A stretch of DNA of 64,000 nt from Gammaproteobacteria bacterium (GCA_029246545.1 JAQWMX010000008.1:62001-126000); one strand, 5' to 3'. Shown: positions 25,950 through 37,586, counted from the stretch's first letter. A program made the numbers and translations. Notes: generated from the sequence alone by a model not told the origin.

Positions 25950-26633
25950 TTATCGACGCAGGAAGCGAAACCAGCGCCAGAAATTTAATAAGCCGGCCAA
26001 TGAACTCGCCAGATAAGTGAACGCACAGGCAAGTAGTATATGTCGAACTGAGCGCATATCTTTATTGTTAATATATTGACCTTGTTTGAGTATAGGCAGA
26101 GCTCTACCAAAACTGGCATCGAATTCCACCGGTAAAGTAACCAAGTGGACAATACTGCTGATAGCGATAGTGATGATCATTATGATTATTAAAAAAGGCA
26201 CTAAGCGAACCCCTCCGGGAGTCATGCTTAACAATGGCAAGGCAAAGAGCGCTAGGCCACCAAGCTTTTCTGTTTTTTGAGCAAAGCCTACCATGCGAGT
26301 GCGAGCTATAAGTGGTTGATAATTACGGGCATGCTGCAAGGCATGACCAAACTCGTGGGCAGCAACAGCAACTGCAGTTAAGGATTGTCCGTTTAGATTG
26401 GCTTCACTTAAACGTACTGTCTTAGACATGGGGTCATAGTGGTCGCCAACTGTGCTTGGTTCTAATTTTAAGTAATCCAGATTAAATTTTTTTCTAAGAT
26501 GCTTAACAAACTGGCCGCCCGTGCCCTGAATGTCGTCACGAGGAGTACTGTATTTTTCAAGAATATATTTGGCCCATTGCTGGGGGCCAAGAATAAGAGC
26601 TGCCAAAAGCAGTATGAGAATGACAATGATCAT
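25950..26633 (-). CDS. Membrane zinc metallopeptidase, YugP-like
   Basis: 227 residues with an N-terminal membrane helix (about 1-16), then a soluble segment carrying the zinc motif HEFGHALQH (His93, Glu94, His97), preceded by YDPMSKTVRLSEANLNGQSLTAVAVAA, and two or three further helices (about 125-215). This matches the YugP/Zn_peptidase_2 family of inner-membrane metallopeptidases. The substrate is unknown. LPVEFDASFGRALPIL toward the end is another family segment and contains the probable third zinc ligand region. It sits after ahcY beyond a strong terminator, so it has its own promoter. Confidence 0.85.
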   Translation of the reverse strand: MIIVILILLLAALILGPQQWAKYILEKYSTPRDDIQGTGGQFVKHLRKKFNLDYLKLEPSTVGDHYDPMSKTVRLSEANLNGQSLTAVAVAAHEFGHALQHARNYQPLIARTRMVGFAQKTEKLGGLALFALPLLSMTPGGVRLVPFLIIIMIITIAISSIVHLVTLPVEFDASFGRALPILKQGQYINNKDMRSVRHILLACAFTYLASSLAGLLNFWRWFRFLRR

Positions 26634-26654
26634 GTCATATTCGAAAACATATTG

Positions 26655-26699
26655 AAAAACACTGTAGGAGTAGATTAAGTGTTTATTCTACTCCAACAG
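26655..26699 (-). terminator. Intrinsic terminator of metK-ahcY
   Basis: Leftward, the arm at 26687-26699 pairs with 26662-26674 over 13 positions with a single mismatch (CTGTTGGAGTAGA against TCTACTCCTACAG), with a 12-base loop. The stem is followed by TGTTTTT. It stands 20 bases after the ahcY stop codon and separates that operon from the zinc-peptidase gene. Confidence 0.85.
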
Positions 26700-26718
26700 C
26701 TTAGTGTTTAATATTAGA

Positions 26719-28122
26719 CTAATACTTATAGGAATCTGGCTTGAAAGGGCCTTCTACTGCAATTCCCAGATAGTCAGATTGCTCCTGGGTCATGCGCGTA
26801 ACAACACCACCAAAGCCTCGAACCATGCAAGCTGCAACTTCTTCATCCAGATGCTTTGGCAATACTTCCACTGACAGACTGGTTTTTTGGCTTGCTTCAT
26901 CCTGATCAGCATATTTACGTTCCCATAAGAACATTTGGGCCAGCACTTGGTTGGCAAATGAGCCATCCATGATGCGAGAAGGGTGCCCTGTAGCATTGCC
27001 GAGATTTATTAATCGACCTTCAGAAAGCAGTAATAAATAATCTTCATTTCCAAGGCTATCAGTACCACGAATTACACGATGGACCTGAGCTTTAACTTCC
27101 TCGAATGTCCAATTGTCACGCATATAGGCAGTATTTATTTCACTATCAAAGTGTCCGATGTTACAAACGACTGAGCCGCTTTTAAGACTGCTAAGCATAT
27201 TGGCATCACAAACATCGACATTACCCGTTGTGGTGACAATCAAGTCAGTGTTTTGTAATAGTTGAGTGTTAATACAATCAGCTTTACCGGTATTGATGCC
27301 GTCGATATAGGGAGAAACAACTTCAAAGCCATCCATGCAAGCTTGCATCGCGCAGATAGGGTCAATCTCAGTGATCCTTACAATCATGCCTTCTTGATTC
27401 AAACTTTGGGCAGAACCTTTGCCAACATCGCCATAACCTATTACTAGGGCTTTTTTGCCAGCTAGTAACATATCGGTGCCACGCTTGATGCCATCGTTCA
27501 GACTGTGACGACAACCGTATTTGTTGTCATTTTTTGATTTGGTTACTGAATCATTCACATTAATCGCAGGAACTTTTAACGTGCCTTGTTCAAGCATTTC
27601 GTAAAGCCTGTGTACGCCAGTAGTAGTTTCTTCAGTAATGCCGTGAATATTGTCCAGCAGTTGAGGGAATTTGTCATGCACCATAGAGGTTAAATCACCA
27701 CCATCGTCTAATAGCATATTAGCGTCCCAAGGCTGACCGTCTTTTAAGATGGTCCGTTCAATACACCATCCAGCCTCTTCCTCGCTTTGGCCTTTCCAGG
27801 CATAAACTGCTACACCGGCAGCAGCCATTGCAGCAGCTGCATGATCTTGAGTAGAAAAAATATTGCATGATGACCAGCGCACTTCTGCACCTAAAACCTG
27901 AAGGGTCTCAATTAAAACAGCAGTTTGAATAGTCATGTGGATGCAGCCGATGATTTTGGCACCAGCTAATGGCTGTTCTTTACTGTATTTTTCTCTGAGA
28001 GTCATTAGCGCAGGCATTTCAGCTTCTGCTAGAGTGATTTCACGACGGCCAAAATCAGCTAGGCTGATGTCGGCAACTTTATAATCTTCAGAGTCTGCAA
28101 CTTGCATATTAGGGTTGTTCAT
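26719..28122 (-). CDS. ahcY: S-adenosylhomocysteine hydrolase
   Basis: Splits S-adenosylhomocysteine into adenosine and homocysteine, relieving product inhibition of methyltransferases. The 467 residues have the expected substrate and NAD segments: [55 protein letters not shown], the Rossmann [27 protein letters not shown] and a C-terminal KPDSYKY with the Lys/Tyr that reach into the partner subunit's NAD site. It follows metK by 40 bases, giving two steps of the activated methyl cycle in one transcript. The cell therefore recycles by SahH rather than relying on Pfs/LuxS. No SAH riboswitch fits in the gap. Confidence 0.96.
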   Translation of the reverse strand: MNNPNMQVADSEDYKVADISLADFGRREITLAEAEMPALMTLREKYSKEQPLAGAKIIGCIHMTIQTAVLIETLQVLGAEVRWSSCNIFSTQDHAAAAMAAAGVAVYAWKGQSEEEAGWCIERTILKDGQPWDANMLLDDGGDLTSMVHDKFPQLLDNIHGITEETTTGVHRLYEMLEQGTLKVPAINVNDSVTKSKNDNKYGCRHSLNDGIKRGTDMLLAGKKALVIGYGDVGKGSAQSLNQEGMIVRITEIDPICAMQACMDGFEVVSPYIDGINTGKADCINTQLLQNTDLIVTTTGNVDVCDANMLSSLKSGSVVCNIGHFDSEINTAYMRDNWTFEEVKAQVHRVIRGTDSLGNEDYLLLLSEGRLINLGNATGHPSRIMDGSFANQVLAQMFLWERKYADQDEASQKTSLSVEVLPKHLDEEVAACMVRGFGGVVTRMTQEQSDYLGIAVEGPFKPDSYKY

Positions 28123-28162
28123 TTATTTTGTCCGTTAATAACTTTTATATTATAAGGTTGGC

Positions 28163-29323
28163 CTAAAGGCCTGCGTCGGCTTTTAAAGCTTCTGCTTTGT
28201 CCGTATTTTCCCAAGAGAATTCTTCTCGACCAAAATGACCGTAAGCGGCTGTATTTTGATAAATTGGACGCAATAGATTTAACATTTCTGTCAAGCCGCC
28301 GGGACGAAGCTCGAAATTTTCTCGAACCAGCTTGGTAATTGCTAGATCGTCAATTTTTCCTGTACCAAATGTTTCAATTAGGACAGATGTCGGATCTGCT
28401 ACACCAATGGCATAAGACAATTGGGTTTCACATCGATCAGCAATGCCAGCAGCAACAATATTCTTAGCAATATAGCGGGCTAAGTAAGCGGCTGAACGAT
28501 CAACTTTTGAAGGGTCTTTACCCGAGAAAGCGCCACCACCATGACGCGCCATACCGCCGTAGGTATCAACTATGATTTTACGTCCAGTCAGACCGCAATC
28601 ACCATGTGGTCCACCAATGACAAAACGACCAGTTGGATTGATATGGTATTGAGTGTCAGCATCTAGCCATTCAGCTGGTAATACAGGCTTGATGATTTCT
28701 TCCATTACGCCTTCGTGTAAATCGCTATCTGAGACATCTTCATCATGCTGGGTTGATAGAACAACTGCATCAATAGATTGTGGTTGGCCATCGATATAAC
28801 GAAAAGTGATCTGGCTTTTTGCATCGGGCCTTAAGAACGGCAGGCTGCCATTTTTGCGAACTTTAGCCTGTTCTTTAACAAGCAAATGAGAATAGGTGAT
28901 TGGTGCAGGCATAAGTACATCGGTCTCACGACAAGCGTAGCCGAACATGAGCCCCTGGTCACCAGCGCCTTGATCTTTGGGGTCGCCTCTATCTACTCCT
29001 TGATTAATATCACTGGATTGTTCGCCGATAGCGTTTAAAACAGCGCAACTTTTATAGTCAAAACCCATGGAGGAATCATCATAGCCAATTTTTTTGATGA
29101 CGCCTCTGACGGTTCTTTCGACATCTAAAGTAACATCATCATTCATTTTCACTTCACCGGCGACTAGCGCAAGTCCAGTTTTGGTCAAGGTCTCAACAGC
29201 TACACGAGCATTTGGATCTTGCTCAATAATTGCATCTAGAATGGCGTCTGAGATTTGGTCGGAAATTTTGTCGGGATGTCCTTCGGATACAGATTCCGAA
29301 GTAAAAAGAGCTGCCTCAGTCAT
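28163..29323 (-). CDS. metK: S-adenosylmethionine synthetase
   Basis: Makes S-adenosylmethionine from methionine and ATP. The protein from the ATG at 29323 has 386 residues, the normal length; a longer in-frame start at 29362 adds 13 unlikely residues, and AAAGAGAA lies properly before 29323. Seen: [21 protein letters not shown], the [12 protein letters not shown] hexapeptide region, [47 protein letters not shown] and FGREEFSWE. It leads the metK-ahcY unit and is divergent from tkt, which shares the 237-base upstream region. No SAM riboswitch is apparent. Confidence 0.97.
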   Translation of the reverse strand: MTEAALFTSESVSEGHPDKISDQISDAILDAIIEQDPNARVAVETLTKTGLALVAGEVKMNDDVTLDVERTVRGVIKKIGYDDSSMGFDYKSCAVLNAIGEQSSDINQGVDRGDPKDQGAGDQGLMFGYACRETDVLMPAPITYSHLLVKEQAKVRKNGSLPFLRPDAKSQITFRYIDGQPQSIDAVVLSTQHDEDVSDSDLHEGVMEEIIKPVLPAEWLDADTQYHINPTGRFVIGGPHGDCGLTGRKIIVDTYGGMARHGGGAFSGKDPSKVDRSAAYLARYIAKNIVAAGIADRCETQLSYAIGVADPTSVLIETFGTGKIDDLAITKLVRENFELRPGGLTEMLNLLRPIYQNTAAYGHFGREEFSWENTDKAEALKADAGL

Positions 29324-29560
29324 AAAATTCTCTTTGGTAGGCTTATGTAATTTAGAACGCAATTTTTAAGGCTGCGAAATGTATCATTTTTGGGTTTTAT
29401 ACGCAATTAGATTGTAAGTGGATCAAGTTAGTTTAATCTTGCCAAAACGTTGATAATTCTGGCATATTTTGATTGTCTGAGAGAGAATGGCGGCTGTTAA
29501 AATTCACGCAGTTGAACCTATCTAAGAAAGTATCAAAAAGTGCCAAAATCAGGAGAAACC

Positions 29561-31585
29561 ATGGGGGAAAATACCGAGAGTAATAACGGTATCGAGCGTC
29601 AAGCTTCAAGAGTCGATTGTGCAAATGCTATAAGAGCATTAAGCATGGATGCAGTTCAAAAAGCCAAATCTGGTCATCCAGGCGCCCCAATGGGAATGGC
29701 TGATATTGCTGAAGTCCTTTGGCACGATTATTTAAAACACAATCCTCTAAATCCAGGTTGGGTCAATCGTGATCGATTTATTTTGTCGAATGGTCATGGT
29801 TCCATGTTGGTTTATTCCTTACTGCATTTGTCTGGCTATGAATTAACAATTGAAGATTTACAAAACTTCCGCCAACTGCATTCAAAAACACCCGGACATC
29901 CAGAATATGGCTATACACCAGGTGTAGAAACGACAACAGGACCGCTTGGACAAGGCCTGGCTAACGGCGTTGGTATGGCTATTGCTGAACGTACTCTAGC
30001 TGCCCAATTTAATCGTGATGCCATGGATATTGTTAATCACCACACCTACGTTTTTGCTGGCGATGGATGTTTGATGGAAGGTGTTTCTCACGAAGTCTGC
30101 TCACTTGCCGGGACTTTAGGCTTAAGCAAACTAATTGTTTTCTATGACGACAATAACATTTCAATAGACGGTCAAGTAGGAGAATGGTTCGCAGATGATA
30201 CTGACTTACGTTTCCAGTCTTATAACTGGCAAGTCTTGAAAGTTGATGGTCATAACTCAGATGAAATTGCTGCCGCAATTGAATCTGGGCAGCAGAATAC
30301 TGAGAAACCGACGTTGATAATTTGCAAAACTATTATTGGTAAAGGCTCACCAAGCAAGCAGGGTAAAGAAAGCGCTCATGGAGCACCGTTAGGTGATGAT
30401 GAAATTGTTGCAACCCGTGAAGCTCTTGGCTGGTCGCATCCACCTTTTGAAATTCCTGATGATGTTTATCAGACCTGGAATGCTCAAGATTCAGGGCGCA
30501 AAAATGAAGCAGTTTGGCAGTCGCTGTTTATGCAGTACGAGCAGGAATATCCTGAATTAGCGATGGAGTTTATGCGCAGAATGAGTGGTCAGTTATATGA
30601 GGAATTTTCAGAACAAGCAGATAAATTTATTCAGACCTGTGTTGATGGTGCAGAGTCAGTCGCTTCTCGCAAGGCTTCTCAAAATTCAATAGCAGCTTTC
30701 GGCGAAATCTTACCAGAATTAATTGGTGGCTCAGCTGATTTGACAGGTTCAAACTTAACCGCATGGTCTGGCAGTAATGCTATTTCAAAAGACCCTGGTG
30801 GTAACTATATTTATTATGGCGTGCGCGAGTTTGGCATGTTCGCAATTAATAATGGCATTGCTTTGCATGGTGGTTTTATCCCTTATGGAGGCACCTTCCT
30901 GATATTTATGGAGTACGCAAGGAATGCTGCACGTATGGCTGCTTTGATGAAGCAGCAAAGTATTATGGTGTTTACTCATGATTCAATCGGACAAGGTGAA
31001 GACGGTCCGACTCACCAAGCAATTGAACAAGTCAGTAATTTACGCCTGACGCCGAATATGTCGGTATGGCGGCCCGCTGATGCCGTGGAAACTGCAGTTG
31101 CGTGGAAGGCTGCGATTTTGAAAACAAATGGCCCTACCTCTTTGGTTTTATCTCGTCAGGGTTTGCCACACCTTGATAGATCTAACGAGCAAGTTGATGA
31201 TATTGCTAAAGGTGCCTATACGCTTTGCGATTGTGAAGGAGAGCCAGAAGCTATTGTTATTGCGACAGGTTCAGAGGTGTCCGTGAGTCTGGTTGCTGTG
31301 CAGGCGGCTCAAACTGCAGGTAAAAAAGTACGTTTGGTGAGTATGCCATCAACAGACCTATTTGACGCTCAAGACGATGACTATAAAGAATCTGTATTGC
31401 CTTCTTTAGTACGCAAGCGCTTGGCTGTTGAAGCCGCGCAACAAGACTATTGGTATAAATATGTTGGCCTTGATGGCGCAGTAATTGGTATGAGTACTTT
31501 TGGTGAATCTGCACCTGGACCGGTGGTTATGGAGCATTTTGGCTTTACTGCTGAAAATATTCAGCAATCGATAGAAAGTTTGTGA
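29561..31585 (+). CDS. tkt: Transketolase
   Basis: Thiamine-diphosphate enzyme of the non-oxidative pentose phosphate pathway. The ATG at 29561 has AGGAG six bases upstream and gives 674 residues; the GTG at 29540 would add seven residues without likeness. Landmarks: [49 protein letters not shown], ThDP motif GDGCLMEG...N (about 150-185), [46 protein letters not shown] and [14 protein letters not shown]. It heads the tkt-epd-pgk-fba cluster and its stop overlaps the epd start. Confidence 0.96.
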   Translation: MGENTESNNGIERQASRVDCANAIRALSMDAVQKAKSGHPGAPMGMADIAEVLWHDYLKHNPLNPGWVNRDRFILSNGHGSMLVYSLLHLSGYELTIEDLQNFRQLHSKTPGHPEYGYTPGVETTTGPLGQGLANGVGMAIAERTLAAQFNRDAMDIVNHHTYVFAGDGCLMEGVSHEVCSLAGTLGLSKLIVFYDDNNISIDGQVGEWFADDTDLRFQSYNWQVLKVDGHNSDEIAAAIESGQQNTEKPTLIICKTIIGKGSPSKQGKESAHGAPLGDDEIVATREALGWSHPPFEIPDDVYQTWNAQDSGRKNEAVWQSLFMQYEQEYPELAMEFMRRMSGQLYEEFSEQADKFIQTCVDGAESVASRKASQNSIAAFGEILPELIGGSADLTGSNLTAWSGSNAISKDPGGNYIYYGVREFGMFAINNGIALHGGFIPYGGTFLIFMEYARNAARMAALMKQQSIMVFTHDSIGQGEDGPTHQAIEQVSNLRLTPNMSVWRPADAVETAVAWKAAILKTNGPTSLVLSRQGLPHLDRSNEQVDDIAKGAYTLCDCEGEPEAIVIATGSEVSVSLVAVQAAQTAGKKVRLVSMPSTDLFDAQDDDYKESVLPSLVRKRLAVEAAQQDYWYKYVGLDGAVIGMSTFGESAPGPVVMEHFGFTAENIQQSIESL

Positions 31586-32589
31586 AACTAGCAATTAATG
31601 GGCTAGGACGCATTGGTCGCAATGTGCTCCGAGCTCATTACGAACGATCCCCTTCAACAAAGATACAGATAGCTGCTGTTAATGAATTGGCTGATCTGCC
31701 TACACTTGCGCATTTAATTCAATATGACAGTACCCATGGCCGTTTTCAGGGAAAAGTTAACACCTTGAATGATAAATTACTTCTCAATGAAGACGAAATT
31801 GTAGTTAGCCAAATTGAGGATATAAATGAGCTGAACTGGCAAGGTATTGACCTAGTGCTGGAATGTACAGGTGCTTATGATAAGCGTAGCGATGCTGCAA
31901 TTCACTTACAAAATGGAGCGAAGCGAGTGCTGTTTTCTCAGCCTGCGAGCCCCGATGTTGATATCACTTTAGTTTACGGTATAAACCATGAGCAGCTAAA
32001 AAAAGAACACACTATTATTTCTGCGGCTTCTTGTACGACTTACAGTTCTGTACCAGTTATAAAAGTCTTGAATGATGCACTGGGAATAGAGAATGGCATG
32101 ATTACCACTATTCATTCAGCGATGAATGATCAGCCTTTGATCGATGCCTACCATCACACTAATTTACGCCTTACACGCAGTGCTTTTCAATCCATTATTC
32201 CAGTCGAGACTGCTTTAGCTAAAGGGATAGAGCGAATTTTGCCATCGATGGCAGGTAAATTTGAAGCGCAAGCAATTCGAGTGCCCACCATTAATGTATC
32301 CGCGATAGATCTCACTGTTGCTGTAAACAAAACATGTACAGTTGAGAATGTTAATCAAATTATTAAAGATGCCTCAAATTCATTACCGCCGGATGTTCTT
32401 GGTTTTACCGATGAGCCATTGGCTTCTTGTGATTTCAATCATGATCCTCGCTCTGCTATTGTCGATTTATGCCAAACAAAAGTCAGCGGCGGAAAACTGG
32501 TAAAAATTCTGGTGTGGTTTGATAACGAGTGGGCTTATGCAAACCGTATGCTGGATGTAGCGGAATTAATTTCTGATCTGGCTGACTAA
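31582..32589 (+). CDS. epd: Erythrose-4-phosphate dehydrogenase (GAPDH family)
   Basis: 335-residue NAD-dependent dehydrogenase of the GAPDH superfamily. GTG start overlaps the tkt stop (GTGA). NAD site [14 protein letters not shown]; catalytic Cys151 ([10 protein letters not shown]) and His178 ([10 protein letters not shown]). The segments [43 protein letters not shown] and [14 protein letters not shown] are those of Epd rather than GapA; Epd feeds pyridoxal phosphate synthesis. The residue after CTT is Tyr where Asn is nearly universal (CTTN). Because no separate gap gene is in this cluster, a glycolytic or gluconeogenic GAPDH role cannot be ruled out. Confidence 0.88.
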   Translation: MKLAINGLGRIGRNVLRAHYERSPSTKIQIAAVNELADLPTLAHLIQYDSTHGRFQGKVNTLNDKLLLNEDEIVVSQIEDINELNWQGIDLVLECTGAYDKRSDAAIHLQNGAKRVLFSQPASPDVDITLVYGINHEQLKKEHTIISAASCTTYSSVPVIKVLNDALGIENGMITTIHSAMNDQPLIDAYHHTNLRLTRSAFQSIIPVETALAKGIERILPSMAGKFEAQAIRVPTINVSAIDLTVAVNKTCTVENVNQIIKDASNSLPPDVLGFTDEPLASCDFNHDPRSAIVDLCQTKVSGGKLVKILVWFDNEWAYANRMLDVAELISDLAD

Positions 32590-32621
32590 GTCCAGGGTAG
32601 TAAGTAAATAACGGAGTGTAA

Positions 32622-33803
32622 ATGACAGTTCGATCTATTCAGGAAGTGGAACTTAGCGGAAAAAAAGTTCTGATTCGTGAAGATTTAAATGTTCCTATAA
32701 AAGCCGGGGAAATCCTAAACGATGCCCGCATTCGAGCAACAGTACCAACAATTAAATATGCCCTTGAAAAAGGTGCCAGTGTCATTCTTATGTCACATCT
32801 GGGGCGACCTGATGAAGGTGTGCCTATTTCCGAACAGCAAGAAGCATCATTAGCACCTGTTGCCAAACACTTATCTGAGCTTTTAAATAATCAGGTTGAT
32901 CTAATGCCGACCGATTTTTCGGCTGATTCTGCCGCTAAGCTTAGCCCTGGAAGCTGCGTTATGTTGGAAAATGTTCGCTGCAATATTGGTGAAAAAAATA
33001 ACAGCGACGAATTGTCACAATATTACGCTAGCCTATGTGATGTGTTCGTAATGGATGCTTTTGGTACAGCGCATCGCGCCCAAGCCAGTACACATGGAGT
33101 AGCTAAATTTGCGCCTGTTGCCTGTGCAGGTTTGCTATTAAGCGGTGAGTTAGAGGCCTTAAATAAAGCATTAGCTCAGCCATTGTCACCCATGTTAGCG
33201 GTTGTTGGGGGGGCTAAAGTATCTAGCAAGTTGATGGTGTTGGAAGCTTTAGCTCAAAAAGTCGATCATTTAATTGTCGGTGGGGGCATAGCGAATACAT
33301 TCTTGGCCGCGGCTGGTTATAGTGTTGGTAAGTCACTTTACGAAGAAGACATGCTGGCGAAGGCTAGAGAAATAATGAGGCTAACAAATATTCCCTTGCC
33401 CTCAGATGTAGCCGTCGCTAAAGAGTTTTCAGAATCAGCCTTAGCTGAAATTAAGGTAATTGCCGATATCGCTGAGGATGATATGATTCTTGATATTGGA
33501 CCTGAAACCATTTCTGACTATGTAAGAGTAATCAGTGAAATGAAGACTATACTTTGGAATGGTCCATTAGGTGTATTTGAGTTTGATGCTTTTGCAGCTG
33601 GAACTGAATCTGTTGCCAAAGCGATTGCTGAAAATACTGGTTTCTCCATTGCTGGCGGAGGAGAAACAATCACAGCAATTGAATTATACAAAATCAGTGA
33701 TCAAGTCTCATATATGTCAACTGGCGGCGGAGCCTTTTTAGAATTTGTAGAAGGAAAAACATTACCAGCAGTGGCAATACTCGAAGATCGCAATGCTGGA
33801 TAA
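32622..33803 (+). CDS. pgk: Phosphoglycerate kinase
   Basis: Interconverts 1,3-bisphosphoglycerate plus ADP and 3-phosphoglycerate plus ATP. The 393 residues are standard: [40 protein letters not shown]-like [59 protein letters not shown] and the C-terminal nucleotide loop GGGETITAI followed by [11 protein letters not shown]. It lies 32 bases behind epd with GGAG before the start, as part of the tkt-epd-pgk-fba unit that is common in gammaproteobacteria. Confidence 0.97.
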   Translation: MTVRSIQEVELSGKKVLIREDLNVPIKAGEILNDARIRATVPTIKYALEKGASVILMSHLGRPDEGVPISEQQEASLAPVAKHLSELLNNQVDLMPTDFSADSAAKLSPGSCVMLENVRCNIGEKNNSDELSQYYASLCDVFVMDAFGTAHRAQASTHGVAKFAPVACAGLLLSGELEALNKALAQPLSPMLAVVGGAKVSSKLMVLEALAQKVDHLIVGGGIANTFLAAAGYSVGKSLYEEDMLAKAREIMRLTNIPLPSDVAVAKEFSESALAEIKVIADIAEDDMILDIGPETISDYVRVISEMKTILWNGPLGVFEFDAFAAGTESVAKAIAENTGFSIAGGGETITAIELYKISDQVSYMSTGGGAFLEFVEGKTLPAVAILEDRNAG

Positions 33804-33848
33804 ACAATAAAAATTAATTGCTAGATTAGTAAATAGAAGGAATAGAAT

Positions 33849-34916
33849 ATGGCCTTAATCAGTTTACGACAGTTACTCGACCATGCAGCCGAGCATGAAT
33901 ACGGAGTTCCAGCATTTAATGTTAACAATCTGGAACAAGTGCGCGCGATCATGATGGGTGCCGATGAGATGAATAGCCCGGTAATATTGCAAGCTTCAGC
34001 TGGAGCAAGAAAATATGCCGGTTCAAATTTCTTGAGGCATTTAATTGAAGCTGCTATAGAAGAGTTTCCGCATGTGCCTATTGTTATGCATCAAGATCAT
34101 GGTGTTTCTCCGGCTGTATGCCAACGTTCGATTCAGCTTGGTTTTTCATCAGTCATGATGGATGGCTCTCTTGGTGAAGATGGTAAATCACCGATGGACT
34201 TTGAATACAACGTAGATGTCACTGCACTGACAGTAAAAATGGCTCATGCCTGTGGTGTATCTGTTGAAGGTGAACTCGGTTGCTTGGGTTCCTTGGAGTC
34301 AGGCATGGCTGGTGAAGAAGATGGTCATGGTGCAGAAGGTAAACTCTCCATGGAGCAATTGTTGACCGATCCCGAGGAAGCTGCTCGTTTTGTTGAAGCA
34401 ACACAGGTTGATGCTCTGGCAATTGCTGTTGGAACGAGCCATGGCGCCTACAAATTTAGTCGTCCGCCGACAGGTGATATATTGGCAATTGAAAGAATTA
34501 AAGAAATTCATCAAAGAATTCCTAATACACATTTGGTTATGCACGGGTCCTCTTCTGTCCCACAGGAGTGGTTGGCAATCATTAATGAGTACGGCGGCGA
34601 GATTCCGGAAACCTATGGTGTACCTGTAAAAGAAATTCAGGAAGGTATTCGAAATGGAGTAAGGAAGGTCAATATCGATACTGATTTACGTCTAGCATCA
34701 ACAGGAGCAGTAAGACGCTTTCTAGGAGAGAACAAATCAGAATTTGATCCGCGTAAATTTTTAATTCCTACTATGACAGCAATGAAAGATATTGTTAAAG
34801 ATAGGTTGGAAGCTTTTGGTGCATCTGGTCAGATTTCAACAATCGGTAAAGTTTATAATTTGGAAGAAATGTCAAATAAATATAGCGCTGGTGAATTCAC
34901 TGCTAAAGTAAATTAA
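33849..34916 (+). CDS. fba: Class II fructose-bisphosphate aldolase (Calvin-cycle/cbbA-like subtype)
   Basis: Zinc aldolase that cleaves or forms fructose-1,6-bisphosphate. The 355 residues include [12 protein letters not shown], the substrate Asp and zinc His in [10 protein letters not shown] (about 83-88), [49 protein letters not shown] with another zinc His, and [12 protein letters not shown]. The length and sequence are those of the subtype found with cbb or pgk genes in Proteobacteria. It is the last of the four central-carbon genes; no pyruvate kinase gene follows, unlike some relatives. Confidence 0.95.
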   Translation: MALISLRQLLDHAAEHEYGVPAFNVNNLEQVRAIMMGADEMNSPVILQASAGARKYAGSNFLRHLIEAAIEEFPHVPIVMHQDHGVSPAVCQRSIQLGFSSVMMDGSLGEDGKSPMDFEYNVDVTALTVKMAHACGVSVEGELGCLGSLESGMAGEEDGHGAEGKLSMEQLLTDPEEAARFVEATQVDALAIAVGTSHGAYKFSRPPTGDILAIERIKEIHQRIPNTHLVMHGSSSVPQEWLAIINEYGGEIPETYGVPVKEIQEGIRNGVRKVNIDTDLRLASTGAVRRFLGENKSEFDPRKFLIPTMTAMKDIVKDRLEAFGASGQISTIGKVYNLEEMSNKYSAGEFTAKVN

Positions 34917-34962
34917 CTTAGAGCTACTCTAAAAACATAATAATTATTACAGGAGCAACACA

Positions 34963-35862
34963 ATGAAAAAAATTATCTTGCTGTTTTCTTTAATGCTAGT
35001 AAGTGTAACTACAACTGCACAGTATGCAGTTCCGCAACAAACTTCTACAGCCATGAATGGCGATGAGCGTGCAAACTTAGCTTTTGCAAACGATTTTGTT
35101 CGTGACATTCTAAATGCTGGCAACCTTGATATTGCCACTCACTATATGTCCGCAGACTTTATTTCACATAATCCTAATGTTCTCGGCAGTCGAGAATCTT
35201 TTGTTGATGCGTTGCGAACAAACCCTTTATTGATCGAAAATGTTGGGCAGATCACACCAGAAGTTCAATTTGCAAAAAACGAGTATGTGTTTTTTATGTG
35301 GGCTAGCTTTATCGTTAATCCAATGGAGCCAGCGATTATTTATAAGTACAACACTCTGGACTTACTCAGGATTGAAGACGGTAAAATTGTTGAGCATTGG
35401 GATGGCGCGCATAAAACTGTTGCAATGAATTTTGGTGAAAAAGCCATGGGTGGTGGAGTCTATAATGATTCAAACAATTATTCTGCACGTGAACAGGAAA
35501 CTCATCGTCTTGGTCAAATTGAGTTTAGAGATATTCTGCAATTTGGTCATGCAGAACTAGCGATGGAATATTTTGCACCAATGTATATGCAGCACAATAT
35601 GAACGTTCCTGGTGGCAGAGATAACTTCATGGACTTTTTTGGTGGCAGAGAGAGTCAGCCTCTAACCGGTGAATGGGTAACTCCGCCTACATTGGAATTG
35701 GTTTCTGGAAATTTTTATCTCAAATTTGATCAGCGTTTTGAAGATGATCCGGGTAACCCTGGGGAGCAAAGTGCCTTTTATCGATTTGATATGGTCAGAG
35801 TCGATGATGGCTTAATTCAGGAACATTGGGATGTTGCATTCCCAAATAAAGTATCAAGATAA
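34963..35862 (+). CDS. Secreted protein with two SnoaL/NTF2-like domains
   Basis: 299 residues with a clear signal peptide (MKKIILLFSLMLVSVTTTAQ). Two similar halves can be seen: NLAFANDFVRDILNAGNLDIATHYMSADFISHNPNV (about 38-75, shortened here) with an ending IVEHWDGAHK, and IEFRDILQFGHAELAMEYFAPMYMQHNMNVPGGRD with an ending IQEHWDVAFP. Each half therefore has the SnoaL/NTF2-like pattern of an initial helix, an H-N-P/V-type motif and a terminal EHWD. The active function is unknown; the family includes ester-cyclase and isomerase-like proteins and non-enzymatic ones. It begins 46 bases after fba with AGGAG before the ATG, but probably is a separate accessory function. Confidence 0.75.
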   Translation: MKKIILLFSLMLVSVTTTAQYAVPQQTSTAMNGDERANLAFANDFVRDILNAGNLDIATHYMSADFISHNPNVLGSRESFVDALRTNPLLIENVGQITPEVQFAKNEYVFFMWASFIVNPMEPAIIYKYNTLDLLRIEDGKIVEHWDGAHKTVAMNFGEKAMGGGVYNDSNNYSAREQETHRLGQIEFRDILQFGHAELAMEYFAPMYMQHNMNVPGGRDNFMDFFGGRESQPLTGEWVTPPTLELVSGNFYLKFDQRFEDDPGNPGEQSAFYRFDMVRVDDGLIQEHWDVAFPNKVSR

Positions 35863-35891
35863 GTTAGGCAAAAAGATAAAAAGGAAAGTTT

Positions 35892-36881
35892 TTGGAAAAC
35901 CGCACTATTGGTTCTATTCAGGTTACAGCTATTGGTTTTGGCTGTATGTCCATCTCGCATGCATACGGGCCGGCACTTGAAAAGGTAGAAGCAGAAAAAG
36001 TTTTACACAGAGCTTTGGATATTGGCCATACGTTTTTAGACACCGCTGCTCTTTATGGCTTTGGTGCTAACGAAGCATTGTTGGGAGATACTTTAAGTAG
36101 CAGACGGGATGAGTATTTTCTCGCTAGTAAATGTGGTTTATTTAAAAACAACGAAGGCAAACGAGAAATTAATGGTCGTCCTGAAGTCATTAAAAAAACT
36201 TGTGAAGATAGTCTGCAGCGCCTAAAAACTGATTATATAGATTTGTACTATTTACACCGCTTAGACAAACAGGTGCCAATTGAAGATAGTGTCGGTGCAC
36301 TTTCTGAATTAGTCCAAGCCGGAAAAATAGGTCAGATCGGTTTATCTGAAGTGTCTGCTGAGACTTTACGCTTAGCCCATGCTGTTCATCCGGTTGGCGC
36401 TTTGCAAAATGAATATTCTCTGTTTAGCAGAAACCCTGAGATAGCTTCGCTTGAGGCCTGTAAAGATTTAGGCGTAGCCTTCGTGCCTTTTTCACCGGTT
36501 AGCCGAGGTTTATTAACTGATACTCCGCCTTTGCCTGGTAAATTTCCGCAAGGCGACATTCGTCCAAATATGCCGCGTTTTCAAGGTGAGGCTTTAGAGC
36601 ATAACTTATCGCTGTTGGATCATTTTTCTGTGCTTGCCGAAAAGGCAGGTTGTAGTCGAGCGCAACTGGCGCTGGCCTGGTTATTGTCGCGCGGTAAACA
36701 TGTCATACCAATTCCTGGAACAACGTCTATTGTTCACATGGAAGAAAACATTGCGGCGGCTGATGTGAAACTGGATGTGGAATTAATAAAAGAGCTGGAT
36801 CAGCATATAAACCAAAATACTATTCAAGGTGAGCGTTACAATGACGCGACCATGGCTGAGATTGACTCAGAAAACTTCTAA
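35892..36881 (+). CDS. Aldo/keto reductase
   Basis: 329 residues, TTG start at 35892 with AAGGAA eight bases upstream. The AKR barrel is evident: IGFGCMSISHAYG, FLDTAALYGFGANEALLG with catalytic Asp and Tyr, FLASKCGLF with catalytic Lys, IDLYYLHRLDKQVPIED with the catalytic His, IGQIGLSEVSAETL, and IPIPGTTSIVHMEEN for NADPH binding. It resembles the AKR13/YakC subgroup. The substrate is unknown. It follows the SnoaL-like gene by 29 bases on the same strand and converges with rpiA. Confidence 0.9.
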   Translation: MENRTIGSIQVTAIGFGCMSISHAYGPALEKVEAEKVLHRALDIGHTFLDTAALYGFGANEALLGDTLSSRRDEYFLASKCGLFKNNEGKREINGRPEVIKKTCEDSLQRLKTDYIDLYYLHRLDKQVPIEDSVGALSELVQAGKIGQIGLSEVSAETLRLAHAVHPVGALQNEYSLFSRNPEIASLEACKDLGVAFVPFSPVSRGLLTDTPPLPGKFPQGDIRPNMPRFQGEALEHNLSLLDHFSVLAEKAGCSRAQLALAWLLSRGKHVIPIPGTTSIVHMEENIAAADVKLDVELIKELDQHINQNTIQGERYNDATMAEIDSENF

Positions 36882-36911
36882 TTATCTTTTAGCTTTCCTT
36901 TAGTTAATCAT

Positions 36912-37586
36912 CTAAGGAGCAGTTAATTCAACAATTCCGGATTCCTTGCCTAGTAGCAAAACATCTGCAGGTCGATTAGCAAAAAGACCATTAGTGACTA
37001 CACCAACAATTTGATTCAAATCGCTTTCAAGCTGCCTAGGGTCGGTTATCGACATATTGTAAACGTCTATAATGATATTGCCGTTATCAGTAGTAACTCC
37101 ATCTCGATATACAGGATCTCCACCTAGTTTTACAATTTGTCTGCCGACATGGCTTCTAGCCATGGGTATTACTTCTACGGGCAGGGGGAAACTACCAAGT
37201 ACTTTTACATATTTGCTTTCATCGGCGATACAGATGAATTCTCTGGCTACTGCTGTAATAATTTTTTCGCGCGTGAGAGCAGCGCCGCCACCTTTTATTA
37301 ATTGTAGATATTCATTGGTCTCATCTGCTCCATCAATGTAGACAGTAACCTCATCTACGCTGTTTAAATCATAAACTGGGATGCCATGCTCTTTAAGGCG
37401 CCGCGCCGTTTCTTCAGAGCTAGCGACAGTGCTTCTTATTTTATGCTTGGCTTCAGCCAGACAATCTATAAATAAATTGGCTGTAGAACCTGTACCCACT
37501 CCAATAATGCTGTCTTCGTGTAAATGTTGTTGTATGCGCTCAAATGCGGCTCTGGCGACTGCCAGTTTCAATTCATCTTGGGTCAT
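36912..37586 (-). CDS. rpiA: Ribose-5-phosphate isomerase A
   Basis: Interconverts ribose-5-phosphate and ribulose-5-phosphate. The 224 residues are full length: [41 protein letters not shown]-type [65 protein letters not shown] and a C-terminal [18 protein letters not shown]. It complements tkt in the pentose phosphate pathway, about 5 kb away and on the other strand. The start ATG is preceded by an AAA-rich leader without a striking ribosome site. Confidence 0.96.
   Translation of the reverse strand: MTQDELKLAVARAAFERIQQHLHEDSIIGVGTGSTANLFIDCLAEAKHKIRSTVASSEETARRLKEHGIPVYDLNSVDEVTVYIDGADETNEYLQLIKGGGAALTREKIITAVAREFICIADESKYVKVLGSFPLPVEVIPMARSHVGRQIVKLGGDPVYRDGVTTDNGNIIIDVYNMSITDPRQLESDLNQIVGVVTNGLFANRPADVLLLGKESGIVELTAP

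Noticed and set aside
29324-29560. SAM riboswitch before metK, and SAH riboswitch before ahcY
   Set aside because: No recognisable SAM or SAH aptamer sequence is visible; the metK-ahcY gap of about 40 bases is too short for one.
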